Shown here piece by piece: positions 37,433 to 46,571 of a stretch of DNA of 64,000 bases. Location: positions 62,001 through 126,000 of the forward strand of contig CAKTEM010000006.1 of the NCBI GenBank assembly GCA_934548045.1, read 5' to 3'. Positions within the stretch are counted from its first letter, which is position 1. Every line of letters begins with the position of its first letter. The notes beneath the pieces were generated by a model. The model saw nothing but the letters and a program-made list of their open reading frames with translations. It ran no database searches and was not told the DNA's origin. This DNA is from an uncultured Faecalibacterium sp. GTDB taxonomy: Bacteria; Bacillota; Clostridia; Oscillospirales; Ruminococcaceae. The position numbers were made by a program, and so were the translations under genes.

Positions 37433-37478
37433 CGCGCGCGTCCCCGCATTTCGCAAACCCCACAGGACGCGGTGCGCG
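37433..37478 (+). promoter_or_regulatory. GC-rich hairpin in the tig leader
   Basis: CGCGTCC (37437-37443) pairs with GGACGCG (37465-37471), extended outward by GC-rich arms. It lies in the untranslated leader, with no T tract, so it is a structural rather than terminator hairpin. Role unknown. Confidence 0.35.
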
Positions 37479-37536
37479 GTTGCATCCGGGCAGAAATGTT
37501 CGGCGCAATAGAATTTTTGAGTGGAGGATAACCAAA

Positions 37537-38853
37537 ATGAATTTCATTAAGTGCGAAAAGCTCGAGAAGAGCATGGCCGAGATCCAGTTCTCCATCGACG
37601 CTGAGGCTTTCAAGGCCGCAGTTGCCGATGTCTTCAAGAAGGAAGGCAAGAAGTACACTGTGCCCGGCTTCCGCAAGGGCAAGGCTCCTCGTTCTCTGAT
37701 CGAGAAGATGTACGGCGCAGACGTCTTTACCTATGACGCCATCAACGAGCTGTTCCCGGCTGCTTTCGAGGCTGCTGTCGAGGAAGCTGGCGTTGAGCCG
37801 GTCGGCCGTCCTGAGGTCACCGTCGACGCTGCAAGCGAGACCGAGGGTGTCACCCTGACCGTTAAGGTCGCTGTCAAGCCCGAAGTCAAGGTCGGCAACT
37901 ACAACGGCCTGTCCGTTGAGAAGACCGTCCACACCGTTGATGACGCAACGGTCGACGCTGAGCTGAAGCGCGTTCAGGAGCGCAACGCCCGTGAGCTGAC
38001 CCGTGAGGGTGCTGCTGAGAACGGCGATATCGTTGATATCGACTTCGAGGGCTTTGTTGATGGTGTCGCATTCGAGGGCGGCAAGGCTGAGCATTACAGC
38101 CTGACTCTGGGCAGCGGCTCCTTCATCCCCGGCTTCGAGGATCAGATCGTCGGCCATGCTGCTGGCGAGGAGTTCGACGTCAACGTTACCTTCCCCGAGC
38201 AGTATCAGGCTGCTGAGCTGGCTGGCAAGCCTGCTGTCTTCAAGATCAAGCTGCACGAAGTCAAGTACAAGGAGCTGCCTGCTCTGGACGACGAGCTGGC
38301 TAAGGACTGCTCTGAGTACGACACTCTGGAGGCTTTCAAGGAGTCCATCCGTAAGTCCAATCAGGAGCAGCTCGACAAGCAGGACGATCTGGCTGTTGAG
38401 AACGCTCTGGTCGATCAGGTCATCGACAGCATGGAAGCTGAGATCCCTCAGGCTATGTACGAGACCCGTATGGACGAGATGGTCAACGACTTCGCATTCC
38501 GCGTGGAGCAGCAGGGTCTGCGTCTCGAGGACTACCTGAAGTACATGGGCCAGACCATGGAGCAGTTCCGTGCTTCCTTCATGCCGCAGGCTGAGAAGCA
38601 GGTCAAGATCCGTCTGGCTCTGGAGGCTGTTGCTGCTGCTGAGAACATCGAGGCATCTGAGGAAGATGTCAACGCTGAGATCAAGCGCATCGCTGACCAG
38701 TACAAGATGGAAGAGGACAAGGTCCGTGAGCTGGTCAACGTTGAGGATCTGAAGAAGGATCTGGCGATCAACAAGGCCATCGACTTCATCAAGAGCCACG
38801 CAAACGTCACCGAGAAGGCTGCTGAGGCCGCAAAGACCGAGGACGCTGAGTAA
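37537..38853 (+). CDS. tig: Trigger factor (ribosome-associated chaperone/PPIase)
   Basis: 438 residues. The ribosome-binding domain has GFRKGKAPRSLIEK (about 43-56). An FKBP-type PPIase domain (about 150-245, GDIVDIDFEGFVDG, SFIPGFEDQIVGH) and a helical C-terminal chaperone domain (about 250-425) follow. ATG 37537 follows GTGGAGG. It folds nascent chains and is followed by clpP and clpX, the standard order. Codon use shifts to GCT/CTG/GTT-rich codons, as expected for high expression. Confidence 0.96.
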   Translation: MNFIKCEKLEKSMAEIQFSIDAEAFKAAVADVFKKEGKKYTVPGFRKGKAPRSLIEKMYGADVFTYDAINELFPAAFEAAVEEAGVEPVGRPEVTVDAASETEGVTLTVKVAVKPEVKVGNYNGLSVEKTVHTVDDATVDAELKRVQERNARELTREGAAENGDIVDIDFEGFVDGVAFEGGKAEHYSLTLGSGSFIPGFEDQIVGHAAGEEFDVNVTFPEQYQAAELAGKPAVFKIKLHEVKYKELPALDDELAKDCSEYDTLEAFKESIRKSNQEQLDKQDDLAVENALVDQVIDSMEAEIPQAMYETRMDEMVNDFAFRVEQQGLRLEDYLKYMGQTMEQFRASFMPQAEKQVKIRLALEAVAAAENIEASEEDVNAEIKRIADQYKMEEDKVRELVNVEDLKKDLAINKAIDFIKSHANVTEKAAEAAKTEDAE

Positions 38854-38927
38854 TTTGCTCCGCCATAGCGGTCAGAATTTATAAGGCAAGCGTTCTGACA
38901 CTGGCCTTGTAACAAAGGTTGTTTAAA

Positions 38928-38972
38928 TTGACCGATACGGCTCTGTCTTCTTTTGCCGTGTCGGTCAATTTT
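38928..38972 (+). terminator. Terminator between tig and clpP
   Basis: 13-bp stem TTGACCGATACGG/CCGTGTCGGTCAA (one G-U pair) followed by TTTT. Confidence 0.8.
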
Positions 38973-39012
38973 GCAATACAAATAAAATCCTATTTTTCAG
39001 GAGGCGAACCCT

Positions 39013-39612
39013 ATGAGTTTTGTTCCTTACGTTGTCGAGCAGTCGGCGCACGGGGAGCGTTCCTACGATATCTTTTCCCGTCTGCTGAACGACCGTATCA
39101 TTGTTTTGAGCGAGGATGTCAACGATACCTCCGCCAGCTTGGTTGTTGCACAGCTGCTGTATCTGGAAGGGCAGGACCCGGATAAGGATATCAGCCTGTA
39201 TATCAACAGCCCCGGCGGTTCCATCAGCGCAGGCATGGCCATCCACGATACCATGAACTATATCAAGTGCGATGTCTCTACCATCTGCATGGGTATGGCG
39301 GCTTCGATGGGCGCGTTCCTGCTGGCAAGCGGCACCAAGGGCAAGCGTTTCGCTCTGCCCAACTCCGAGATCATGATCCACCAGCCCCTCATCGGCGGCG
39401 GCCAGAACGGCGGCCTGTCCGGTCAGGCAACGGATATCAAGATCCACGCCGAGCATCTCGTCCGCACCCGTGAAAAGATGAACCGGATGCTCAGCGAGTA
39501 CACCGGTCAGCCGCTGGAAAAGATCCAGATCGACACCGAGCGCGACAACTTCATGTCCGCGCTGGAAGCCAAGGAATACGGCCTGATCGACGAGGTTATC
39601 GCACACCGCTGA
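39013..39612 (+). CDS. clpP: ATP-dependent Clp protease proteolytic subunit
   Basis: 199 residues. Catalytic triad: Ser in [11 protein letters not shown] (about 98), His in MIHQPLIGG (about 123), Asp in [10 protein letters not shown] (about 174). N-terminal [23 protein letters not shown], split here by the pore loop, is standard. RBS CAGGAGG. It forms the two-ring protease chamber fed by ClpX, encoded 40 nt downstream. No CtsR or CIRCE site was seen upstream. Confidence 0.97.
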   Translation: MSFVPYVVEQSAHGERSYDIFSRLLNDRIIVLSEDVNDTSASLVVAQLLYLEGQDPDKDISLYINSPGGSISAGMAIHDTMNYIKCDVSTICMGMAASMGAFLLASGTKGKRFALPNSEIMIHQPLIGGGQNGGLSGQATDIKIHAEHLVRTREKMNRMLSEYTGQPLEKIQIDTERDNFMSALEAKEYGLIDEVIAHR

Positions 39613-39652
39613 GACTGACCGCAATCATAACCCAGGATAAGGAAAAAAGGCT

Positions 39653-40987
39653 ATGGCAAACAACAATTCCGGCAGAGATAAAAACGAAAAAGATCTGGTT
39701 TGCAGTTTCTGCGGCAAGCATCAGGACGAAGTCGAGCGGATGATCATCGGCCCGGGCGTCAACATCTGCAGCGAGTGCATCGGCCTGTGCTATGACCTGC
39801 TCTCGGACAAGCCGGAGCGTGGTTCCGGCCGCCAGAACAACAACAGCCGCGGCAGCGCGGCACGCGCCCGGGTCCAGACGGCGGATAACTTCTCCGTCAA
39901 CATCAAGACCCCGGCAGAGATCAAAGAGGGCCTCGACCAGTACGTCATCGGACAGGACGAGGCAAAGCGCGTTCTGGCTGTCTCGGTCTACAACCACTAC
40001 AAGCGCATCATGAGCGGCGGCAAGGGCGCGGACGTCGAGCTTCAGAAGTCAAACGTCCTGCTCCTCGGCCCGTCCGGTGTCGGCAAGACCCTGCTGGCCC
40101 AGACGCTGGCAAAGATGCTGGGTGTTCCGTTCGCCATCGCGGACGCAACCACCCTGACCGAGGCCGGCTATGTCGGCGAGGATGTCGAGAACATCCTGCT
40201 CAAGCTCATTCAGGCGGCGGATTTTGATGTGCAGAAAGCACAGATCGGCATCATCTACATTGATGAGATCGACAAGATCACTCGTAAGAGCGAGAACCCG
40301 TCCATTACCCGTGATGTCGGCGGCGAGGGCGTCCAGCAGGCTCTGCTGAAGATCCTCGAAGGTACGGTCAGCAATGTTCCGCCGCAGGGAGGCCGCAAGC
40401 ATCCCCAGCAGGAGTTCATTCAGATCGACACCACCAACATCCTGTTCATCTGCGGCGGCGCGTTCGACGGTCTGGACAAATACATCCAGCGTCGCACCGA
40501 CAAGTCCGCTCTGGGCTTCGGCAGCAGCCTGCGCGACACTTCCAGCGACGCGCAGAAGGCTCTGCTCCGCAAGGTCGAGCCGCACGACCTCGTCAAGTTT
40601 GGCCTCATCCCGGAGCTGATCGGCCGTCTGCCGGTCATCACCGTTTTGGATGACCTCGACGAGGATGCACTGGTCCGCGTTCTGAAGGAGCCTCGCAACA
40701 GCCTTGTCAAGCAGTACAAGGAGCTGCTGGCGATGGACAATGTTGAGCTGAACATCACCGACGAAGCCCTCCACGCCATCGCACGCAAGACCATCGAGCG
40801 CAAGACCGGCGCGCGCGGCCTGCGCAGCGTGATGGAGAGCATCCTGATGCCCATCATGTACGACGTTCCCAACGACCCCACCATCATCCGCGTCACCATC
40901 GACGAGGACACCGTGGAAACCGGCGAAGCGCACATGGAGTACGGTGCTGTCCGCAAACGGTATAAGAATCAGGCCTCTCTGAGCTGA
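39653..40987 (+). CDS. clpX: ATP-dependent Clp protease ATPase subunit ClpX
   Basis: 444 residues. N-terminal zinc-binding domain ([11 protein letters not shown]...CSEC), Walker A GPSGVGKT (about 140), Walker [11 protein letters not shown], sensor and pore loops (GYVGEDVE), IGF-type contact loop near LGFGSSL, and C-terminal [15 protein letters not shown]. It unfolds substrates for ClpP. RBS AAGGA. Ends in a strong terminator. Confidence 0.97.
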   Translation: MANNNSGRDKNEKDLVCSFCGKHQDEVERMIIGPGVNICSECIGLCYDLLSDKPERGSGRQNNNSRGSAARARVQTADNFSVNIKTPAEIKEGLDQYVIGQDEAKRVLAVSVYNHYKRIMSGGKGADVELQKSNVLLLGPSGVGKTLLAQTLAKMLGVPFAIADATTLTEAGYVGEDVENILLKLIQAADFDVQKAQIGIIYIDEIDKITRKSENPSITRDVGGEGVQQALLKILEGTVSNVPPQGGRKHPQQEFIQIDTTNILFICGGAFDGLDKYIQRRTDKSALGFGSSLRDTSSDAQKALLRKVEPHDLVKFGLIPELIGRLPVITVLDDLDEDALVRVLKEPRNSLVKQYKELLAMDNVELNITDEALHAIARKTIERKTGARGLRSVMESILMPIMYDVPNDPTIIRVTIDEDTVETGEAHMEYGAVRKRYKNQASLS

Positions 40988-41006
40988 TAATCAGCCGGGG
41001 AGAGGG

Positions 41007-41050
41007 AAGCTCTGCAAAAAGTTTCGGCTTTTGCAGGGCTTTTTTCTTTT
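41007..41050 (+). terminator. Terminator after clpX
   Basis: AAGCTCTGCAAAA/TTTTGCAGGGCTT stem, loop, then TTTTTTC. It shares TTGCAGGGCTT with the terminator at 5913-5967. Confidence 0.9.
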
Positions 41051-41056
41051 ATAATC

Positions 41057-41085
41057 TTGTTTCTGAACCGATTCTGAGCTATAAT
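41057..41085 (+). promoter_or_regulatory. Promoter of the aspartate aminotransferase gene
   Basis: TTGTTT (41057-41062), 17-nt spacer, TATAAT (41080-41085). Confidence 0.75.
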
Positions 41086-41088
41086 ATT

Positions 41089-41192
41089 AAAGTCTGGAAG
41101 ACTGCGCAAAACAGGATGGAGAAATATCTCTCTGGCAAGAGTCTATCCAAGCGGCGCAGCAGCCAGTACAGTGGGTAACAGGAAGTAAGATA
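41089..41192 (+). promoter_or_regulatory. Leader with blocks shared with the pfkA leader
   Basis: The 5' untranslated region holds, in order, AAAGTCT (41089), GCAAAACA (41106) and CAGTGGGTAA (41169-41178), the last 31 nt before the ATG. All three occur in the same order in the pfkA leader. Here CTGCGC (41102-41107) can pair with GCGCAG (41154-41159), enclosing a GAGA-AATA-TCTC hairpin. No known riboswitch was recognised. Confidence 0.4.
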
Positions 41193-41209
41193 AAGGAGTG
41201 TGTTTTTCT

Positions 41210-42490
41210 ATGGCAAATTATTTTGAGATGGATCGCGATGCGCTCACCGCTGAAAAGGCAAAGCTGGAAGAAGAATATAAGAAGTTTCAGGCAATGGGTC
41301 TGAAGCTGAATATGGCGCGCGGCAAGCCCGGCCCTCACCAGATGGACCTCGCAATGGGTCTGCTGCAGATGACCGACTACACCACCGACGCCGGCACCGA
41401 TGCCCGTAACTACGGCGACCTCGAGGGCCTGAAAGAGGCACGCGAGCTGTTCGCAGACGTGATGGGCGTCAAGTGGAACGAAGTTTTCGTCGGCGGCAAC
41501 TCCAGCCTGCAGATCATGTACAATCTGGTCGCCATGGGCTATATGTTCGGTTTCCCCGAGTCTCCCTGCCCCTGGTCGCAGGTCGAGAAGCGGAAGTTCC
41601 TCTGTCCGGTTCCCGGCTATGACCGCCACTTCGCCATCACCGAGGAGATGGGCTTTGAACTCATCAGCGTTCCGATGACGCCCAACGGCCCCGATATGGA
41701 TATGGTCGAAAAGCTGGTCGCCGAGGATGACACCATCAAGGGCATCTGGTGCGTGCCTCAGTATTCCAACCCGGACGGCTATGTTTACAGCGATGAGACC
41801 ATCGAGCGTTTTGCTTCGATGAAGACCGCTGCTCCCGATTTCAAGATCTTCTGGGATGAGGCATACATCGTCCATCACCTGACCGATGAGATCATCGAGA
41901 CGCCCGTTCTGCTGAACGTCGCCAAGAAATACGGCAACGAAGACCGCGTCTTCATGTTCACCTCGACCAGCAAAATTACTTTCCCGGGTGCAGGCGTTTC
42001 GGCTCTGGCCTGCAGCGAGAACATGCTGAAGTATATCTGCAAGCGGTTCTCCGTCATGATCATCAGCTACGACAAGATGAACCAGCTGCGCCACGTCCGC
42101 TTCCTCAAGAACAAGGAAGGCGTTCTGGCTCACATGGCAAAGCATCGCCGCCGCCTGATCCCGTGCTTCGACGCGGTCAAGACGGCCTTTGCGGAGGAGC
42201 TGACGCCCTGCGGCGACATCGCCCACTGGACCAATCCCAAGGGCGGCTACTTCATCAGCCTGTACGTGATGCCCGGCTGCGCAAAGCGTGTCGCTTCGCT
42301 CTGTAAGGAGTGCGGCCTGACCCTGACCGGCGCAGGCTCCGCTTATCCGTACCATAAGGACCCGGACGATTCGCACCTGCGTATCGCTCCGACCTATCCG
42401 AGTCTGGACGAGGTCGAGACCGCGTCCGACCTGCTCTGTGTCTGTGTCCGTCTGGCAGCGGTCGAAAAGCTGCTGGCTGACAAGGCATAA
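41210..42490 (+). CDS. Aspartate aminotransferase, class Ic-like (PF12897 type)
   Basis: 426 residues of fold-type I PLP enzyme. The N-terminus LNMARGKPGPHQMDLAMGL is diagnostic of the Ic/AspT group; YSNPDGYVY, FWDEAYIVHHL, and the PLP lysine in TSTSKITFPGAGVS follow, with Arg in LRIAPTYPS binding the substrate carboxylate. It should interconvert aspartate and 2-oxoglutarate with oxaloacetate and glutamate. ATG 41210 follows AAAGGAG; GTG 41198 overlaps the RBS. Single-gene transcript between two terminators. Confidence 0.88.
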   Translation: MANYFEMDRDALTAEKAKLEEEYKKFQAMGLKLNMARGKPGPHQMDLAMGLLQMTDYTTDAGTDARNYGDLEGLKEARELFADVMGVKWNEVFVGGNSSLQIMYNLVAMGYMFGFPESPCPWSQVEKRKFLCPVPGYDRHFAITEEMGFELISVPMTPNGPDMDMVEKLVAEDDTIKGIWCVPQYSNPDGYVYSDETIERFASMKTAAPDFKIFWDEAYIVHHLTDEIIETPVLLNVAKKYGNEDRVFMFTSTSKITFPGAGVSALACSENMLKYICKRFSVMIISYDKMNQLRHVRFLKNKEGVLAHMAKHRRRLIPCFDAVKTAFAEELTPCGDIAHWTNPKGGYFISLYVMPGCAKRVASLCKECGLTLTGAGSAYPYHKDPDDSHLRIAPTYPSLDEVETASDLLCVCVRLAAVEKLLADKA

Positions 42491-42507
42491 TCCTCTCCCC
42501 AAGCTGT

Positions 42508-42558
42508 AAAATCTCCCTGCACCGCCGACCGGACGGCGCAGAGGAGATTTATTATATT
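42508..42558 (+). terminator. Terminator after the aminotransferase gene
   Basis: AAATCTCC...GGAGATTT with an inner CCGCCG/CGGCG stem, followed by ATTATATTT. Confidence 0.8.
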
Positions 42559-42577
42559 TGGAGGTTTCCCATTTTCT

Positions 42578-44914
42578 ATGAAGACAAAAGGTAAAGCATG
42601 GCATCTGGTCGTTACCGTTCTTCTGATTGCGGCGTTTGTCTACACGGCATTCTTTGGCGTCGCGACCAAGTACGGCGATACGACCACCACCTACATCAAG
42701 GGCGCGCAGGATATCCGCTTCGGTGTGGATATCAAGGGCGGCGTCAACGTCACATTCGTTCCTTCGGACGGATATGACGCCACCGAGGAGCAGCTGGAAG
42801 CAGCACAGCTCGTCATCGAAAACCGTCTGGTCGCCCTGAACGTGACCGACTATGAGCTGTACGTCGATACCAATTCCGATGCGCTCATCCTCGAGTTCCC
42901 GTGGCAGTCCGGCGAGACGGATTTCGACCCGGAAGCAGCCATTCAGGAGATCGGTACTACCGCATACCTGACCTTCCGGGAGGGCAGCAGTGCCGACGGC
43001 GAGCTGATTTTGGATGGCTCGATGGTCGAAAGCGCAGCAGCGCAGTACGGCCCCGTCAGCGGCAGCAGCTCCGAATACTATGTCGCCCTCAAGTTCACCG
43101 ATGAAGGTGCCAAGGCCTTTGGCGATGCCACCACCAAGCTCTATTCCAGCAACGGCAGCATCAGCATCTGGCTGGATGACGAGAACGTCAGCACCGCAAC
43201 GGTCAACGCCGCCATCACCGACGGCTCGGCCATCATCACCAGCTCGGCAGCGAACCCCTTCACCCAGGAAGACGTCGTCAAGATGGCACGCCAGATCAAC
43301 TCCGGCGCACTGCCGTTCGCTCTGACGGTGGACAGCTATTCGACCGTCAGCCCGAGTCTGGGCGAGAACAGCCTGAGCGCAATGGTTCTGGCTGGCCTGA
43401 TCGCATTTGCCCTCATCGTTGTGCTGATGACCTTTCTGTACCGTCTGCCCGGCTTCCTCGCATGTATCGCGCTGGCCGGTCAGGTGGCCGCAACGCTGGC
43501 TTTTGTCTCGGGTTACTTCCCGGTATTTGAAAGCTTCACCCTGACCCTGCCCGGTATTGCCGGTATCATTCTGGCCATCGGCATGGGCGTCGACGCAAAC
43601 GTTATCACGGCAGAGCGCATCAAAGAGGAGCTGCGCAGCGGCAAATCTCTGGACGGCGCACTCAAGAGCGGCTTTGCCCGTGGCCTGACCCCCATCATCG
43701 ACGGCAACGTCACCATCGTCATCGTCGCTATCGTCCTGATGGGTGCATTTGGCCCGTCGGACGGCTTCTTCGCAAAGGCTCTGCACTTCGTCTTCTTTGC
43801 CTTTGGCCCGTCCACCGCAGGCACCATCTACGCCTTCGGCTACACGCTGCTCACCGGTGTTCTGCTCAACTTCGTGTTCGGCATCTTCGCAACCCGTGTC
43901 ATGATCCGCGGCGCAGCAACCATCCCGGCCCTGCGCAACCCGGTCCTTTACGGCGCGGACGCTCCCGGCAAGGAGAAGAAGCGCATCGGCATCATCGACC
44001 TCATGTCTCTGCGCAAGCGTTACCTGAGCATTGAGATCTGCCTGCTGGTCATCGTCCTGTCCTGCTCCTTCCTGTTCGGCGTCAAGCTGGACACTGAGTT
44101 CACCGGCGGCGCGATGATCACCCTGAGCTACGAGGACAGCTTCGACCAGTCCGCTGTCCAGAAGACCGCATCCGCCGCGCTCGAAAGCAACGACCTGACT
44201 CTCCAGACCGGCGAGAACGTCGCAACAGGGGAGCAGACCCTCAAAATTTCGATGCCCGGCACCGAGACCGTCACCACCGAGCAGGTGGAGACCCTGATCG
44301 ACTCCCTGAATGAGAACTATCCCGAGAACAACTTCGCACAGCTCTCTCTGAGCAACGTCAGCGCGGCAATGGGTACCAAGTTCCTCCAGAAGAGTCTGGT
44401 CGCTGTCCTGTTCGCTCTGGTCCTCATCCTGATCTACATCGCCATCCGCTTCAAGAACATCGGTGGTCTGACCGGCGGCCTGATGGCAATTCTGGCTCTG
44501 GTCTGTGACCTGATGATCGTCTACGGCACCTTCGTCGTTCTGCGCACGCCGCTGGATGGCAACTTCATCGCCGCAATGCTGACGATTCTGGGCTACTCCA
44601 TCAACGATACCGTCGTTGTTTACGACCGTATCCGTGAAAACCGTGGTCTGATGGGCAAGAAGGTATCCTTCGAGGAAGTGGTGAACCAGTCGGTCAACCA
44701 GTCCGTCCGCCGCACCCTCATCACCACCGTCACCACCGTCATGGCTCTGGGCGTGATGTGCATCATCGCAAAGCTCTATGGTCTGGACAGCATCTTCACC
44801 TTCGCGTTCCCGTTGATGATGGGTATGCTCAGCGGCGTGTTCACCTCGCTGTTCGTGTCCACTTCGGCATGGATTGCTTGGAGCAACCGCAAGTCTAGCA
44901 AAAAGGCGGCCTGA
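42578..44914 (+). CDS. secDF: SecD-SecF fusion protein-export protein
   Basis: 778 residues, SecD and SecF in one chain. The SecD half has the N-terminal helix, FGVDIKGGVNVTF, a periplasmic P1 region (to about 265) and membrane helices with GMGVDANVITAERIKEEL. The SecF half starts near 465 (DLMSLRKRYLSIEI) with LDTEFTGGAMI and GYSINDTVVVYDRIRENR. It uses the proton or sodium motive force to finish translocation after SecYEG-SecA. RBS TGGAGG. A fused form is common in Firmicutes. Confidence 0.95.
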   Translation: MKTKGKAWHLVVTVLLIAAFVYTAFFGVATKYGDTTTTYIKGAQDIRFGVDIKGGVNVTFVPSDGYDATEEQLEAAQLVIENRLVALNVTDYELYVDTNSDALILEFPWQSGETDFDPEAAIQEIGTTAYLTFREGSSADGELILDGSMVESAAAQYGPVSGSSSEYYVALKFTDEGAKAFGDATTKLYSSNGSISIWLDDENVSTATVNAAITDGSAIITSSAANPFTQEDVVKMARQINSGALPFALTVDSYSTVSPSLGENSLSAMVLAGLIAFALIVVLMTFLYRLPGFLACIALAGQVAATLAFVSGYFPVFESFTLTLPGIAGIILAIGMGVDANVITAERIKEELRSGKSLDGALKSGFARGLTPIIDGNVTIVIVAIVLMGAFGPSDGFFAKALHFVFFAFGPSTAGTIYAFGYTLLTGVLLNFVFGIFATRVMIRGAATIPALRNPVLYGADAPGKEKKRIGIIDLMSLRKRYLSIEICLLVIVLSCSFLFGVKLDTEFTGGAMITLSYEDSFDQSAVQKTASAALESNDLTLQTGENVATGEQTLKISMPGTETVTTEQVETLIDSLNENYPENNFAQLSLSNVSAAMGTKFLQKSLVAVLFALVLILIYIAIRFKNIGGLTGGLMAILALVCDLMIVYGTFVVLRTPLDGNFIAAMLTILGYSINDTVVVYDRIRENRGLMGKKVSFEEVVNQSVNQSVRRTLITTVTTVMALGVMCIIAKLYGLDSIFTFAFPLMMGMLSGVFTSLFVSTSAWIAWSNRKSSKKAA

Positions 44915-44962
44915 CCGCAAAAACAAAGATTCCGGTTCTGACCGAAATCAGGAGGAACAACT

Positions 44963-45424
44963 ATGAAATGTCCCTATTGCGGGGATGAGGAGTCCAAGGT
45001 GATCGACTCTCGCCCCACCGAAGACGGCGAGCGCATCCGCCGCCGTCGGGAGTGCCTGCGCTGCCACATGCGCTTTACGACTTACGAGGTCGTGGAGACG
45101 GTGCCGCTCATCGTCATCAAAAAGGATGAATCCCGGGAGCCGTTCGACCGGCAGAAACTGCTCAACGCGATGCTCCGCGCCTGCGCGAAGCGTCCGGTCA
45201 GCTACGAAACACTGGAACACGCGGTCAGCAGCATCGAGCAGACGCTCATGAGTTCCTACGACCGTGAGGTCACCAGCGTGCGGATCGGCGAGCTGACGAT
45301 GCAGGAACTGAAAAAAATCGACGAAGTGGCGTATGTCCGCTTTGCCTCCGTCTATCAGCGGTTTGCGGATATCGAAAGCTTCTTCAACGAGCTGAAAAAG
45401 CTGATGGACGATAAGGCAAAGTAA
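44963..45424 (+). CDS. nrdR: Transcriptional repressor NrdR
   Basis: 153 residues. N-terminal zinc ribbon CPYCG...CLRC, with MKCPYCG at the start, and an ATP-cone domain ([26 protein letters not shown]). It senses (d)ATP and represses ribonucleotide reductase genes, which are not in this window. RBS AGGAGGAAC. Its stop codon directly abuts the stop of the convergent DUF4363 gene, with no gap. Confidence 0.97.
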   Translation: MKCPYCGDEESKVIDSRPTEDGERIRRRRECLRCHMRFTTYEVVETVPLIVIKKDESREPFDRQKLLNAMLRACAKRPVSYETLEHAVSSIEQTLMSSYDREVTSVRIGELTMQELKKIDEVAYVRFASVYQRFADIESFFNELKKLMDDKAK

Positions 45425-45793
45425 TTACAGGATGCGCCGCGCCAGCCATTCCAGCGTCTCGACCTGAACTTGCGCGCGCCGCAGTTCGCCAAAGGCTTCC
45501 TCGGGTGCGTTCCATTCGAGATGTCCGTCGGCGGCACGGAGTGCGGCTTCGAGTTCGGTAAAGTCCTGCGTCCGGAGCAGGTGGTTCAGCCCCTCTCGCA
45601 TCGTGTCGCAGAGTTCGGCACCCTCGGCGATGGCCTGCCGCGCGTCGGCAAAGTCGTTTTCCCGGATGGCATCCATCGCGTTGTCGAGGTCGTCGGAGAT
45701 CTCTTCGGCAAACTTCTGCACCCGGTAGCTGCTGTAAAAGGCAATCGTCAAAAGGGCTGCTGTTATCACAAAACAGGCGTAAATTCGTCGCAT
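45425..45793 (-). CDS. DUF4363-family membrane-anchored protein
   Basis: 122 residues: one N-terminal membrane helix (about 5-22) and a helical extracytoplasmic part (AEEISDDLDNAMDAIRENDFADARQAI). DUF4363 genes in Clostridia occur next to DUF421 genes, as here (9-nt gap), and such pairs are often found with spore genes. Function unknown. RBS GAGGTGA precedes ATG 45793. Confidence 0.75.
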   Translation of the reverse strand: MRRIYACFVITAALLTIAFYSSYRVQKFAEEISDDLDNAMDAIRENDFADARQAIAEGAELCDTMREGLNHLLRTQDFTELEAALRAADGHLEWNAPEEAFGELRRAQVQVETLEWLARRIL

Positions 45794-45802
45794 TGTTTCA
45801 CC

Positions 45803-46495
45803 TCACTGAGAACCGTCCTTGTGGCGGTTCTCTTTTTTTATCAAAAAATAGTCCTCGCTGTCGTTCCCGATGAGCAGTAAAATCTCCTCCGGCAGCAGGG
45901 TGTTCGCCTGTGCCGTCCTCTCTAACCACACCCGGTCTTTTCCGCACCAGCGCAGATTATCTTCCAAAATCTGTCCGTCCAGCACGAAGGGGATGGTCGC
46001 CTGCGTCCGCTCGACAGCCAGCTTCAAGTCGGAGAGGGTCGCGTTTTCTTTCTCCGGCCGGACTGCCACCGAAAGGGTGCCGTTCGTCTCGATGATGGCG
46101 TAGGAAACATCCCTCGGGTCAAAAATATTTTTTCCACGCAGGGCTTCCATCAGGTCAGCCGTCGTCAGCCGGAGCATCCGCAGGGCGTTCTGGTCGATCT
46201 CTCCGTCCAGAATCACAGTCTTGGGCCGCCCGGACATCAGGTTGAAAAATTTCTGACTCCGGAAACTCAGCATCGAGCCGAACAATTCCAGCGCAGCGAT
46301 GAGAAAAAGCGGAATCAGGCTGGCCGTGATGGGAACTTCCTCCGACTCGATGGAGATGGACGCCAGATTCGAGATGAGGATGGTCGAGACCAGCTCTTCG
46401 GGCTGCAATTCGCCCAGCTGACGCTTGCCCATCAGCCGCATGGCGAACAGCACACAGAGATAAATTAAAATCGTGCGGAAAATCAGCAGCTTCAA
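45803..46495 (-). CDS. DUF421 (YetF/YcaP-like) membrane protein
   Basis: 230 residues. Three membrane helices (about 3-75) with MGKRQLGELQPEELVSTILISNLASI, then the cytoplasmic YetF domain (SQKFFNLMSGRPKTVILDGEID... and ALRGKNIFDPRDVSYAIIETNG). The start is TTG 46495, with AAGGAGG 7 nt upstream; the upstream in-frame region to 46630 crosses the divergent gerA promoter. YetF-type proteins in Bacillus sit in the spore inner membrane, and a related protein raises spore wet-heat resistance. Divergent from a ger operon. Confidence 0.82.
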   Translation of the reverse strand: MKLLIFRTILIYLCVLFAMRLMGKRQLGELQPEELVSTILISNLASISIESEEVPITASLIPLFLIAALELFGSMLSFRSQKFFNLMSGRPKTVILDGEIDQNALRMLRLTTADLMEALRGKNIFDPRDVSYAIIETNGTLSVAVRPEKENATLSDLKLAVERTQATIPFVLDGQILEDNLRWCGKDRVWLERTAQANTLLPEEILLLIGNDSEDYFLIKKENRHKDGSQ

Positions 46496-46520
46496 AACGA
46501 TGCCTCCTTGGGGTGGATTT

Positions 46521-46550
46521 GAATAGCCGGAAGGTTTCGGGTGCATACTG
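46521..46550 (+). promoter_or_regulatory. Sigma-G-like promoter of gerA-gerB-gerC
   Basis: GAATA (46521-46525), 18-nt spacer, CATACTG (46544-46550) fits the forespore sigma-G pattern (-35 gHATR, -10 CATWHTA) except for the last base. Transcription would start about 6 nt later, just ahead of the AAAGGGGG ribosome site and GTG 46572. No vegetative promoter was seen in this gap. Confidence 0.45.
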
Positions 46551-46571
46551 CCCTGTAAAGGGGGCGGTTGT

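Noticed and set aside
42491..42577. Small regulatory RNA between the aminotransferase and secDF
   Set aside because: The sequence is explained by a strong terminator hairpin, and no separate promoter was seen.
41087..44926. 1279-codon open frame on the minus strand opposite the aminotransferase and secDF genes
   Set aside because: It is a shadow of codon bias: sense genes rich in third-position C/G leave few antisense stops. The translation is low-complexity (His/Asp/Gln/Val-rich), spans two unrelated genes and a terminator, and has no RBS.
45425..45880. Plus-strand frame opposite DUF4363 (45470-45880)
   Set aside because: Overlaps DUF4363, which has a membrane helix, RBS and operon partner; the plus frame has none of these.
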